Below the pieces are notes generated by a model that was given only the letters and a program-made list of their open reading frames with translations, was not told the DNA's origin and searched no databases. This document shows, in pieces, positions 1-8,934 of a stretch of 64,000 bases of DNA. A program made the position numbers and the translations under genes. This stretch comes from Prevotella sp. (GTDB lineage: Bacteria > Bacteroidota > Bacteroidia > Bacteroidales > Dysgonomonadaceae), in the NCBI GenBank assembly GCA_031285905.1, contig JAITVH010000161.1, positions 1-64,000 of the forward strand, read 5' to 3'. Position 1 is the stretch's first letter; each line of letters starts with the position of its first letter.

Positions 1-50
1 AAGTAACACTTTTGGCTATTAGCTGATAGCCGTTAGTTCTTAGCTTTTTT
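1..50. repeat. Partial copy of the 'GTAACACTTTTGGCTATTAGCTGATAGCCGTTAG..' intergenic repeat module
   Basis: Nearly identical to ~37622-37672; degraded third copy at ~37790-37830. Contains hairpin GGCTAT-TAGCTG-ATAGCC. Confidence 0.85.
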
Positions 51-84
51 ATTTTCTCTCTGTCATAAACTACATTACACTCTC

Positions 85-149
85 TGTCATCCTGACGATA
101 GGGAGAATCTCCTTACTCTAAACAAGATGCTTCGTTCCTCAGCATGACA
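85..149. repeat. Intergenic inverted repeat 'TGTCATCCTGAC...GATGCTTCG...CAGCATGACA'
   Basis: Same family as 8760-8827, 25473-25544 and 37681-37749; ends are TGTCATCCTGA / TCAGCATGACA. Confidence 0.85.
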
Positions 150-228
150 AAAAAAATATCATTATCATGACAGAGTAAGTACAGCCGATCTTTAACAGCC
201 TCCCCATGGGGAGGACGGGAGGGGCCCT

Positions 229-729
229 TTACCCCGGCTTTTTCCATGTCTGCAGTCTTTCTATGGCCTGCCTCATCACCGTGCCCAACTCAGGGTCGGT
301 AGTCTCTATGATCCACGGTTTAGGTTCTTTTATCTGCAATTCTTCTTTTTCTTTCTTTTTTCGGTCGTTACGTTCAAGCATCATTTTAATGGCTGCCGTA
401 TCGGCTGGATACTCTTTTTCTTTGACCACCTCTTTTGTCAGGATGAAATGTTGCGGATTGCTTACAGCAGGCACATACTCCCGTTTGGTTTCCCTCAGGG
501 TATAGCCTTCCGGTTTACGACGCAGTGACCTGCGGGCGGTTATCATCAATTCTTCGTCGCGCCGTTCTTCGGCTTCTTCAATCGCTTTCCGGAATTCGGG
601 CTTTGTGTCCCGCCATTCATAAAATGTCTTACGGTTTATTTTCACCACTTCGCATATTTCCGTAATGGAATACGAATCACCTTCTATCAGGCTTACGATC
701 TTGTTTACCAGTCTTTCAGAATACTTCAT
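229..729 (-). CDS. Helix-turn-helix protein resembling a phage terminase small subunit / phBC6A51-type DNA-binding protein
   Basis: 166-aa ORF; N-terminal HTH-like segment (SITEICEVVKINRKTFYEWRDTKPEF). Confidence 0.55.
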   Translation of the reverse strand: MKYSERLVNKIVSLIEGDSYSITEICEVVKINRKTFYEWRDTKPEFRKAIEEAEERRDEELMITARRSLRRKPEGYTLRETKREYVPAVSNPQHFILTKEVVKEKEYPADTAAIKMMLERNDRKKKEKEELQIKEPKPWIIETTDPELGTVMRQAIERLQTWKKPG

Positions 730-770
730 GATTTTTTTCTTTTTATTGGTTTATTAATTCTTGTTTTTTC

Positions 771-874
771 TGTAGGGGGCGAAACAGCGTTCGGCAGAGC
801 CAATAAACATTCGCCCGATGTTCAAATGTGAGCAAATATATACTGCCTCGGGCGAATGTTTATTCGCCCCTACA
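771..874. repeat. GTAGGGGCGAA-type inverted repeat element (copy A, with 20-nt insert in left arm)
   Basis: Left TGTAGGGGGCGAA[ACAGCGTTCGGCAGAGCCAA]TAAACATTCGCCCG; right CGGGCGAATGTTTATTCGCCCCTACA. Confidence 0.9.
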
Positions 875-923
875 TCGTATAGATAAATTCAGAAAAAAAA
901 GATGAAAAAGAATAGAAATATTC

Positions 924-1286
924 TTATAAATCACGTAACCTCCGCCACAGACACCCCAACAGTCCCTTATCCTTTTCAGGCACGGCTTCGGGTTCGTCCT
1001 GCCTGCTTTCCGTTGCCTGTTCCAGAACTATGCGGTACAAGGTGTGCATCAATGCGAGGTTCTTGTCAATCTTTTGAAGCTGTTGCCGTTGATCATTATC
1101 TGTGAGATGCTCCATCAGGTAGTTCACCATGCTTTTGGTTTCCAGATAGTTGTTAAGGATCAGGGTAAGAGAAGCGTTGATGGCGTCGGGAGCCTTTTCC
1201 GACTGTATGAAAGAAATCCATTCGTCAAAATCCCCGGCTATCTCAGTGAATGTGTAAGAAGTGTTTTTATCGTTAGTGCCCGGCAT
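924..1286 (-). CDS. Hypothetical protein (likely start MPGTNDKN)
   Basis: Open frame 924-1364; first plausible internal Met at 1286. Confidence 0.5.
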   Translation of the reverse strand: MPGTNDKNTSYTFTEIAGDFDEWISFIQSEKAPDAINASLTLILNNYLETKSMVNYLMEHLTDNDQRQQLQKIDKNLALMHTLYRIVLEQATESRQDEPEAVPEKDKGLLGCLWRRLRDL

Positions 1287-1624
1287 ATTATATAGGTTAG
1301 AAAAAAAAGAAGCGGAAAGACATTTACCTGCTACACCATAGGGAGTCGAAGCCCTTTCACGCAAACAGGAAACGCCTCCCGCCCTATATAATAAGGCGGG
1401 TTCGGCATTCTTGCTGTCTTGCGTGTATAAATTTCGACTTTTATGGCGTGAAAACAGCTAAACGCTTAACCTTTACCAATATCTATGTCATGTCACCATT
1501 GACAGGGCAAAGATAGGGATATTCTTTTGTTTTTTGTTTAATCATTATATTGCTTTTAGTTTTCTATCTATGATAGTTAGTATTTTGATGAATAATATTT
1601 GATTATTTTATACTGCGCGTAATC

Positions 1625-2060
1625 ATCGAATACCTCCGCTCCGGCTCCGGTATTTTGATTACTTTCCTTCCTTTTGCCCAAAGCCGCAAAAGGAAGCAAA
1701 AGGGCTTTGGCGTCCAGCTTTCCGGTTGACCCATTAACAACTTGTCGGCTGAAAGTGATAAATGGCTTCGCCCATCACTTTCTACGCCAACTACATTGTA
1801 TGGGTACCCCAACCTTTAAGCAAACGGACGCAGGGCTAAAGCACCAGTGGCGCAAAGCGACAAAAGTTTACACTCTCTTGTTGTGCGTCAGCCTTCCGTG
1901 CATTAGTTCCGCAAGCGGGAACCTGTCCGGCAAAGGTGGCGTAGATGCAAATGGGCGAAGCCGTTTGTTTGCATCAGCCAACAAGCCGCTGACAGGTCGC
2001 AGAGGAACGAAGCACTAGCCTTTTGTTTCGTTTTGGGCAATGCCAAAATGAAAAACAAGC
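1625..2060. repeat. Large imperfect inverted repeat element with conserved GGGCGAAGCC loop hairpins
   Basis: Reverse complement of ~1665-1790 aligns to ~1930-2050 (GGCGTAGA..GGGCGAAGCC..TCAGCC(G/A)ACAAG..CTTTTG..TTTGGGCAA). Confidence 0.7.
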
Positions 2061-2303
2061 CTTGAGGGGCGTTAGAATTCAGCATAAATAAAAGAACGCT
2101 TTTACAAAAATAAACGATCAGTACCGGATAAAATATTTTAGAAGCAAAATAATTTATCTGCTGATTACAAACCCATTCTTTCCGTTTTCAACAAGAAAAG
2201 CAAGAATATGATAAATTATGATGGAGATAGCCGTAAAATATCTTAATTTAGCAGTAAACTTGTAAAGGACACTTTTGGTTTAAAGAAATATACAATAATA
2301 AAT

Positions 2304-2759
2304 ATGGAAGCTGTAAAAGAGAATAAAAAGAAAGTTCATCAGGGCAGGAATATCAGGATTGCCCGTAATTTCCAGAATATGACACAGGGAGATTTAGCGT
2401 TTAAGCTCAACCTCTCGCAAGGCAAAGTTTCCGATCTGGAACTGAAAGAAACATTAGAAGATGAACTGCTGGATAAATTTGCCGCTGCACTCAATATTTC
2501 GGTAGATTTTCTTAAGAATTTTGAACCGGAAGAAGTTATGAAATCATTTACATTTTCAGAAAATGCTTTCACGAATAACAATGCTGAGAATTCTAAAGGG
2601 AATGTCACTCAACAAATAGTAGGTGAACAACAAAATATATCAAATTACAATTTCCCTGATAATATAAAAGAATTATACAGCCAGCTATTAGAAGAAAAAG
2701 ATAAAGTAATAGAAAGTCTGGAAGGGCTGGTATCCGATCTCAAAGCGAAAGGAAAATGA
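2304..2759 (+). CDS. XRE-family helix-turn-helix transcriptional regulator with C-terminal coiled coil
   Basis: HTH_3-like N-terminus (GRNIRIARNFQNMTQGDLAFKLNLSQGKVSDLE). Confidence 0.85.
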   Translation: MEAVKENKKKVHQGRNIRIARNFQNMTQGDLAFKLNLSQGKVSDLELKETLEDELLDKFAAALNISVDFLKNFEPEEVMKSFTFSENAFTNNNAENSKGNVTQQIVGEQQNISNYNFPDNIKELYSQLLEEKDKVIESLEGLVSDLKAKGK

Positions 2760-2830
2760 ATCTGATTGAAAGATTAATTCTAATATCCAATATATTTTAA
2801 ATATGTCTTTAATTCGTTTTTTGCGAATGC

Positions 2831-2961
2831 TGTAGGGGCGAAATATCTTTCGCCCGCCATAGACAGAATTTATTGATAATGAATATTAGAGTTTATATTG
2901 AATAAGATAGTATAAAGCTTTAGTCAAAATAATTTCGGGCGAAAGATATTTCGCCCCTACG
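2831..2961. repeat. GTAGGGGCGAA-type inverted repeat element (copy B)
   Basis: TGTAGGGGCGAAATATCTTTCGCCCG ... CGGGCGAAAGATATTTCGCCCCTACG. Confidence 0.9.
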
Positions 2962-3057
2962 AACATCAGATATTTAAAATTACCGACCACAATTGTACGC
3001 AATACGCCTTATATTTCATTCTAAAAAACATTTAATCCGCTCATTTTCTTGAAATAA

Positions 3058-3089
3058 TTTGGAACAAACGATATTTTTTCCTATTTTTG
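3058..3089 (+). promoter_or_regulatory. Bacteroidetes-type promoter (-33 TTTG / -7 TATTTTTG) for rimP-nusA
   Basis: TTTG at 3058-3061, 20 nt, TATTTTTG at 3082-3089, matching TTTG-N19-21-TAnnTTTG. Confidence 0.75.
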
Positions 3090-3159
3090 CACACGAAATA
3101 AAAGAGAGGGAGAGGAGGCTTAGGCTTCCTCTTTCTTGTTCAAGCATTGATTTTGCCGG

Positions 3160-3627
3160 ATGATAGATAAAAAAAACATAGAAGATATCACTTTAGAATA
3201 TATCCAGGGAACGCCCATGTTTCTTGTCGATGTTGCCATTAGGCCCGGGAATGTAATAGTAGTGGAAATCGATAGCGATAGCAATATCGGAATCGATGAC
3301 TGTATTACCCTGAGCCGTAATATCGAATCCCGGTTAGACAGGGATGCAGAAGATTTTGAACTCGAAGTGGGATCAGCCGGACTGACATCCCCGTTCAAGA
3401 TCCCCCGTCAATATACCAAAAACCTGGGCAATGAAGTTGAAGTCCTCACCAAAGCGGGACAAAAACTCTCAGGGATATTAAAATCATCTGACGATCACGG
3501 TTTCACCATTACAATAACAAAGATGGTAAAGCCCGAAGGCGCTAAAAAGAAAATGGCGGTAGAAGAAGATTTATCCTTCACATACCAAGATGTAAAATAC
3601 ACGAAATATTTAATACGATTCAAATAA
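3160..3627 (+). CDS. rimP: Ribosome maturation factor RimP
   Basis: 155 aa, RimP-like, immediately upstream of nusA. Confidence 0.96.
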   Translation: MIDKKNIEDITLEYIQGTPMFLVDVAIRPGNVIVVEIDSDSNIGIDDCITLSRNIESRLDRDAEDFELEVGSAGLTSPFKIPRQYTKNLGNEVEVLTKAGQKLSGILKSSDDHGFTITITKMVKPEGAKKKMAVEEDLSFTYQDVKYTKYLIRFK

Positions 3628-3632
3628 CTATT

Positions 3633-4889
3633 ATGGCTAAAAAAGAAGTTATTAATCTGATCGATACATTCTCCGAATTCAAGGAACTGAAGAGTATAGA
3701 CAGGATGACGATGATAAGCGTTCTCGAAGATTCGTTCCGCAATGTAATAGCGAAACTTTTCGGGTCGAACGACAATTACGATGTGATTATCAACCCCGAC
3801 AAAGGGGATTTGGAAATATGGCGCAACCGCATCATTGTAGAAGATGACGCACTGGAAGATGAAAATACAGAAATTTCCCTTACGAAAGCGCATAAGATAG
3901 ACGCCGACTTTGAGGTAGGCGAAGAAGTGACCGACGAAGTTTTCTTCGAAGACTTTGGCCGCCGTGCTATCCTCAATCTCCGCCAGACATTGACTTCCAA
4001 GATACTGGAACTTCAAAAAGAAGGCCTTTACAACCGTTACAAGGAAAAAATAGGAGAAATCGTTTCCGGCGAAGTTTATCAGATCTGGAAAAAAGAGATC
4101 CTTTTGCTCGATGACGAAAAAGAAGAACTATTATTGCCCAAAACAGAGCAAATACCAAGCGACTTCTTCCGTAAAGGGGAGCACGTCCGCGCAGTGGTGG
4201 AACGGGTAGAAAACAAGAATAATAACCCTAAGATTATCCTGTCCAGAACTTCTCCTGTTTTCTTGGAAAGATTGCTGGAAATAGAAGTTCCCGAAATAAA
4301 TGACGGATTGATCACAATCAAAAATATAGCCCGCATACCGGGAGAAAGAGCAAAAGTCGCAGTAGAATCATACGACGACCGCATCGATCCTGTAGGTGCC
4401 TGTGTGGGAATGAAAGGATCACGTATACATGGTATTGTACGTGAGTTGCGAAACGAAAATATCGATATTATCAACTATACTTCAAACACAAGCCTTTACA
4501 TCCAGCGCGCCCTTAGCCCGGCTAAGATTACTTCTGTGAAGTTGAATGAAGAAGAAAAACGTGCCGAAGTGTTGTTGCGCCCCGAAGAAGTATCGCTGGC
4601 TATCGGTAAAGGAGGATTCAACATCAAACTGGCCAGTATGCTCACAGGCTATACCATTGATGTGTACAGGGATATCGATGATTTCGACGAAGAAGACATC
4701 TATCTGGATGAATTCCGTGACGAAATTGACGGATGGGTTATCGACCAGTTGAAGAAGATTGGCTGTGTAACAGCTAAAAATGTATTGGCTGCCAGTCGGG
4801 AAAAACTGATCGAAGAAGCCGATCTTGAAGAAAGTACAGTGGATGAATTATTGAACATATTACATGCCGAATTTGATGATGAAGAATAG
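3633..4889 (+). CDS. nusA: Transcription termination/antitermination factor NusA
   Basis: 418 aa; S1/KH architecture (GACVGMKGSRIHGIVRELRNENIDII; EEVSLAIGKGGFNIKLA). Confidence 0.98.
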   Translation: MAKKEVINLIDTFSEFKELKSIDRMTMISVLEDSFRNVIAKLFGSNDNYDVIINPDKGDLEIWRNRIIVEDDALEDENTEISLTKAHKIDADFEVGEEVTDEVFFEDFGRRAILNLRQTLTSKILELQKEGLYNRYKEKIGEIVSGEVYQIWKKEILLLDDEKEELLLPKTEQIPSDFFRKGEHVRAVVERVENKNNNPKIILSRTSPVFLERLLEIEVPEINDGLITIKNIARIPGERAKVAVESYDDRIDPVGACVGMKGSRIHGIVRELRNENIDIINYTSNTSLYIQRALSPAKITSVKLNEEEKRAEVLLRPEEVSLAIGKGGFNIKLASMLTGYTIDVYRDIDDFDEEDIYLDEFRDEIDGWVIDQLKKIGCVTAKNVLAASREKLIEEADLEESTVDELLNILHAEFDDEE

Positions 4890-4898
4890 CCTCCTTAT

Positions 4899-4929
4899 TT
4901 GGTTATTCGCTGATTTCTTAATACTTTTG
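4899..4929 (+). promoter_or_regulatory. Putative promoter for infB (-33 TTTG / -7 TACTTTTG)
   Basis: TTTG 4899-4902 and TACTTTTG 4922-4929, 19 nt apart. Confidence 0.6.
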
Positions 4930-5017
4930 CACTCGAAGCAGAAAATCTGATAAGTTTCAGCATCCATATATTACATATTCTCAGGTTCACTGTTCATTTT
5001 AGAATTAAAAAAAATAT

Positions 5018-6037
5018 ATGTCTATAAGATTAATAAAAATATCAAAAGATTTGAATGTAGGAATCAGCAGTTTAGTTGAGTTCCTGCATAAAAAGGGCTT
5101 TGAGATAGAATCAAATCCTAATACTAAAGTTGACGGTGAACAGCATGAGTTGTTGGTGAGAGAATTTGGAAATAATGCAGATTTAGAAACATTATTCGAT
5201 CAAAGGAGAGAGAAAGAAGAAGCCAGGAATAATCCGAAAGAAGAGGTTAAGCAAGAGCCTGTTGTTGTGGAACCGGAAGAAATAAAAACAGAAATTCCGG
5301 AAGAAATAAAGCCGCATGTACAGATTGTTGACAAAATCGATCTGGATGCCCTTAATAAACCAAAGAAATTAGAGAAAAAAGAAGAACCTGCTAAAGAAGA
5401 AACCCGCATCGAGCCGGTTATCGAAGTAGCTAAGGTTGTCGAAGTTCCTGAAGAAATAATTCCGGAAAATAAAGAAGAAGAAGATAATACGCCTGTGTAT
5501 AACGATACAGAAGAAAAAGTAGAAAACGAGGTTATTACTTCTATCGAAGAAGAAAAGCCGGAAGAAGAAAAATCTGAAAATGAAGTATTCAGATTGAACA
5601 AAGCGACAATAAAATCAAACATCGTAGTAAAAGGTTCGATAGACCTCAGCACGATCAATGATAAAACCCGTCCTGCCAAGAAGACTAAGGCCGAAAAAAG
5701 AAAAGAACGGCTGGAAAAAGAGCAGCAAGACCAGAAAAAGGTCAAAGAAAATACCGTTCGCCTGCTGAAAAAGGAAACAGACGAAGAAGCTAAAAAGAAA
5801 AAGCTTGACGCTGAATCGGAGGAAGCAAAAAAGAAAAAGCGGAACCGGATAAAGAAAGGCAAGGTCGATATTGAAAAAGGCGCTCCGGCAGGTGCAGGAG
5901 GAGCACAGCCACGCAACAATGATAAAGGCAAGCATACATTGCGTAAGCCTATAGTGAAACAGGCTGTCAACGAAGAAGATGTACAGAAACAAATAAAAGA
6001 AACCCTTGCCCGCCTGACAACTAAGGGAGGGAAATAG
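5018..6037 (+). CDS. infB: Translation initiation factor IF-2, N-terminal part (ends at in-frame TAG)
   Basis: IF2_N start MSIRLIKISKDLNVGISSLVEFLHKKGFEIESNPN; TAG at 6035-6037 interrupts conserved ...[18 protein letters not shown]... Confidence 0.9.
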   Translation: MSIRLIKISKDLNVGISSLVEFLHKKGFEIESNPNTKVDGEQHELLVREFGNNADLETLFDQRREKEEARNNPKEEVKQEPVVVEPEEIKTEIPEEIKPHVQIVDKIDLDALNKPKKLEKKEEPAKEETRIEPVIEVAKVVEVPEEIIPENKEEEDNTPVYNDTEEKVENEVITSIEEEKPEEEKSENEVFRLNKATIKSNIVVKGSIDLSTINDKTRPAKKTKAEKRKERLEKEQQDQKKVKENTVRLLKKETDEEAKKKKLDAESEEAKKKKRNRIKKGKVDIEKGAPAGAGGAQPRNNDKGKHTLRKPIVKQAVNEEDVQKQIKETLARLTTKGGK

Positions 6038-6157
6038 GGAGCCAAATACAGGAAGGAAAAGAGAGATGCTTTTTCCCAACGCCAACAGGAAGAGTTCGAA
6101 CAACAACAACAAGATAGCAGAACGCTCAAAATCACTGAGTTTGTTACAGCTAACGAC

Positions 6158-7867
6158 TTGGCTAATATGATGAACGTACCTGTGGTTAAAGTTATATCCA
6201 CCTGTATGAGCATCGGCATTATGGTGTCTATCAACCAGCGTCTGGATGCGGAAACAATAAATATTGTAGCTGAAGAATTCGGCTTCAAAACAGAATACGT
6301 AAGTGCGGAAGTTGTAGAAGCTATTAACGAAGAGGAGGACAGAGAAGAAGATCTTGAACCTCGCGCTCCTATCGTTACCGTAATGGGACACGTTGACCAC
6401 GGTAAAACTTCATTGCTTGATAATATCCGCCAAACAAATGTGATTGCCGGTGAAGCCGGAGGTATCACTCAGCACATCGGAGCATACAACGTGAAGTTGA
6501 AGTCAGGACGCCGCATTACATTCCTCGATACCCCCGGACACGAGGCCTTTACAGCCATGCGTGCACGTGGAGCCAAGGTAACCGATATTGCGATCATTAT
6601 AGTAGCTGCAGACGACAATGTGATGCCTCAGACAGTAGAAGCCATTAACCATGCATCTGCTGCCGGCGTACCTATTGTGTTTGCAATCAATAAAATTGAT
6701 AAACCGGGAGCAAATCCTGAAAAAATAAAAGAGACCCTTGCCGGAATGAATTACCTCGTGGAATCATGGGGTGGTAAATACCAGTCGCAGGATATCTCTG
6801 CAAAGCAAGGACTCGGAGTAGACGAACTGCTTGAAAAAGTATTGCTCGAAGCCGAGTTACTGGACTTGAAAGCCAATCCGGACAGGAGAGCTAAAGGTTC
6901 TGTAATCGAATCTTCTCTGGATAAAGGCCGGGGATACCTTTCTACTGTGCTTGTCGAAAACGGGACACTGAAGAAAGGGGACATTGTACTGGCCGGAACA
7001 TACTTCGGACGTGTAAAGGCTATGTTCAACGAACGTAACCAGAATGTAGAATCTGCTGCACCTTCTGCACCGGCTCTGATACTAGGGCTTAACGGCGCAC
7101 CGCAGGCAGGAGATGTATTCCATGTACTGGAAACCGAACAGGAAGCCCGCGAGATTGCGACAAAACGCGAGCAATTACAGCGCGAACAAGGTCTCCGTAC
7201 ACAAAAGATATTAACGCTGGACGATATAGGCCGGAGAATTGCTATCGGAAACTTCCAGCAGTTGAATGTTATTGTCAAAGGTGATGTGGACGGCTCGGTA
7301 GAAGCACTTTCAGACTCTTTAATAAGATTGTCTACCGAAGAAATACAGGTAAATGTAATACACAAAGCCGTAGGACAGATATCAGAATCGGATATCACAC
7401 TTGCTGCCGCTTCGGATGCCATTATTATCGGATTCCAGGTGCGTCCTTCTCAAGCTGCCCGCAGGGCTGCTGATAAAGATGGCGTTGAAATCAGACTGTA
7501 CTCTATCATATACGATGCTATCGAAGAAGTGAAATCTGCGATGGAAGGAATGTTATCTCCTGAGATCAAAGAAGTACAGACTGGTTATGTAGAAGTCCGC
7601 GAAGTGTTTAAAATCACCAAAGTGGGAACTGTTGCCGGATGTATGGTCAAAGAAGGTAAACTCAAGAGAGCTAACAAGATACGCCTTATCCGCGATGGTA
7701 TTGTAATCTATTCAGGTGAGCTTGGATCACTCAAACGTTTCAAAGACGATGTGAAAGAAGTTGCTTCCGGATACGAGTGTGGATTGAACATCCATAACTA
7801 TAATGATATTAAAATTGGCGACATAATTGAGCCATTTGAAGAAATTGAAGTAAAGAAAACATTGTAG
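6158..7867 (+). CDS. infB: Translation initiation factor IF-2, GTPase part, same frame as 5018-6037
   Basis: [20 protein letters not shown]-domain; 6158-5018=1140 is divisible by 3 and the frame is open from 6038 onward. TTG/ATG start here is uncertain. Confidence 0.93.
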   Translation: MANMMNVPVVKVISTCMSIGIMVSINQRLDAETINIVAEEFGFKTEYVSAEVVEAINEEEDREEDLEPRAPIVTVMGHVDHGKTSLLDNIRQTNVIAGEAGGITQHIGAYNVKLKSGRRITFLDTPGHEAFTAMRARGAKVTDIAIIIVAADDNVMPQTVEAINHASAAGVPIVFAINKIDKPGANPEKIKETLAGMNYLVESWGGKYQSQDISAKQGLGVDELLEKVLLEAELLDLKANPDRRAKGSVIESSLDKGRGYLSTVLVENGTLKKGDIVLAGTYFGRVKAMFNERNQNVESAAPSAPALILGLNGAPQAGDVFHVLETEQEAREIATKREQLQREQGLRTQKILTLDDIGRRIAIGNFQQLNVIVKGDVDGSVEALSDSLIRLSTEEIQVNVIHKAVGQISESDITLAAASDAIIIGFQVRPSQAARRAADKDGVEIRLYSIIYDAIEEVKSAMEGMLSPEIKEVQTGYVEVREVFKITKVGTVAGCMVKEGKLKRANKIRLIRDGIVIYSGELGSLKRFKDDVKEVASGYECGLNIHNYNDIKIGDIIEPFEEIEVKKTL

Positions 7868-7883
7868 TATTCAAAATATTACA

Positions 7884-7891
7884 TATCTTTG
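7884..7891 (+). promoter_or_regulatory. Putative -7 box TATCTTTG upstream of structured leader
   Basis: TAnnTTTG consensus in the infB-ompH gap. Confidence 0.55.
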
Positions 7892-7917
7892 CAAAGATTT
7901 AACCTAAAGAAAACCAA

Positions 7918-7995
7918 TTGATAGTTGTTGACAAGCAATCATGCCTTTGAAAGCCGGTGGTATTGACCGATACCACCGAAACACACAACTATCAA
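7918..7995 (+). ncRNA. Candidate structured leader/small RNA (nested two-stem fold)
   Basis: TTGATAGTTGT (7918-7928) pairs with ACAACTATCAA (7985-7995); CGGTGGTAT (7955-7963) pairs with ATACCACCG (7970-7978). Confidence 0.55.
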
Positions 7996-8068
7996 CAGGT
8001 TTTGCGGGTTAAGACAAATTTCTTCGTCAGATTATATAAAGTTGTGTTACTGCAAAACAGCACTTATC

Positions 8069-8590
8069 ATGATGAAAAGAATTATACTACTGTCTTTATT
8101 TGCCCTTCCTTTCTTTTTAGTAGAAAATGTACTTGGACAAACTGTCCAACAAATTGCGTTTATTAATTCGAATGAGTTACTGGAAGCGATACCTGAAAAG
8201 GTGGCGGCAGCAAATACAATCAACGAACTGAACCAAAAATACAAGGATGAACTGCAGGTAATGCAGAACGACTATAATAAGAAATATACTGACTTTATTT
8301 CTTTCCAGACTTCAATGGCCGAGAATATCCGTAATCGCCGTATGCAGGAATTATATGAGTTGGAACGCGCCATGAATAAGTTTATGGAGGTGGCACAAAA
8401 AGACATTGAAGATCAGGAAGAAAAATTAATCGAGCCTTTACGCAAAAGAGTGAAAGAGGCTGTTTATCAGGTAGGGGTAGAGGGCGGATTTGTATGTATC
8501 TACGATTTAGCAAATCCTACTATTGCCTTTGTAACACCTCAGGCAACGGATGCCAACCCATTGGTAAAGGTGAAACTGGGAGTTAAATAA
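8069..8590 (+). CDS. OmpH/Skp-family periplasmic chaperone-like protein
   Basis: Signal peptide, QQIAFINSNELLEAIPE start and coiled-coil; typical Skp-family layout. Confidence 0.88.
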   Translation: MMKRIILLSLFALPFFLVENVLGQTVQQIAFINSNELLEAIPEKVAAANTINELNQKYKDELQVMQNDYNKKYTDFISFQTSMAENIRNRRMQELYELERAMNKFMEVAQKDIEDQEEKLIEPLRKRVKEAVYQVGVEGGFVCIYDLANPTIAFVTPQATDANPLVKVKLGVK

Positions 8591-8619
8591 GGTATCTCTC
8601 AAACAAAATACAATACGGA

Positions 8620-8648
8620 AATGCTTCTTACCAGGAAGCATTTTTTAT
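8620..8648 (+). terminator. Intrinsic terminator after ompH-like gene
   Basis: AATGCTTCTTACCAGGAAGCATTTTTT. Confidence 0.8.
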
Positions 8649-8713
8649 ATAAGGATAGGATTAAGTAAATAATAATAATAATTAATGATATATTTTTGAA
8701 GACTGGCGTAGGA

Positions 8714-8859
8714 GGTTGTCCCAAAAGTAGAATTGCACTATCAAAGTGATAGCCTCTACTGTCATGCTGAGCGATTAGCGAAGCATCTCATTCGCAAAGG
8801 AGATCCTTCCCTGCGGTCAGGATGACAAGAAGATATTAAAAAATACTTTTGGAACAACC
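8714..8859. repeat. Nested repeat: outer GGTTGTCCCAAAAGTA / TACTTTTGGAACAACC enclosing a GTCATGCTGAG-type element (8760-8827)
   Basis: Outer arms 8714-8729 and 8844-8859 are imperfect reverse complements; inner element shares ends with 85-149. Confidence 0.8.
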
Positions 8860-8872
8860 CCATCTCAATCAA

Positions 8873-8898
8873 TAGGCGAATGTTTATTCGCCCCTACA
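8873..8898. repeat. Solo right arm of GTAGGGGCGAA-type element (copy C)
   Basis: AGGCGAATGTTTATTCGCCCCTACA without a partner arm. Confidence 0.75.
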
Positions 8899-8934
8899 TA
8901 CTGAAATATATCAATAAATGCTTTTGCTGATTAT

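Noticed and set aside
1674-2018. ORF 1674-2018 (+) and opposite ORFs 1603-1812, 1903-2085
   Set aside because: They fall in the arms of an inverted repeat; protein similarity between them (ANGRS..SADKLL) reflects DNA repeat homology, not genes.
6035-6037. Amber codon reassignment as explanation for the infB stop
   Set aside because: Other genes here (nusA, aroA) terminate at TAG without extending into conserved sequence, so genome-wide reassignment is not supported.
5200-6468. 422-aa minus-strand ORF (SSSFFFLASS.. low complexity)
   Set aside because: Antisense shadow of the Lys/Glu-rich infB N-terminus; no domain-like sequence.
7957-8166. 69-aa ORF overlapping the structured leader
   Set aside because: Starts inside a perfect hairpin and overlaps ompH in another frame; no recognisable protein.
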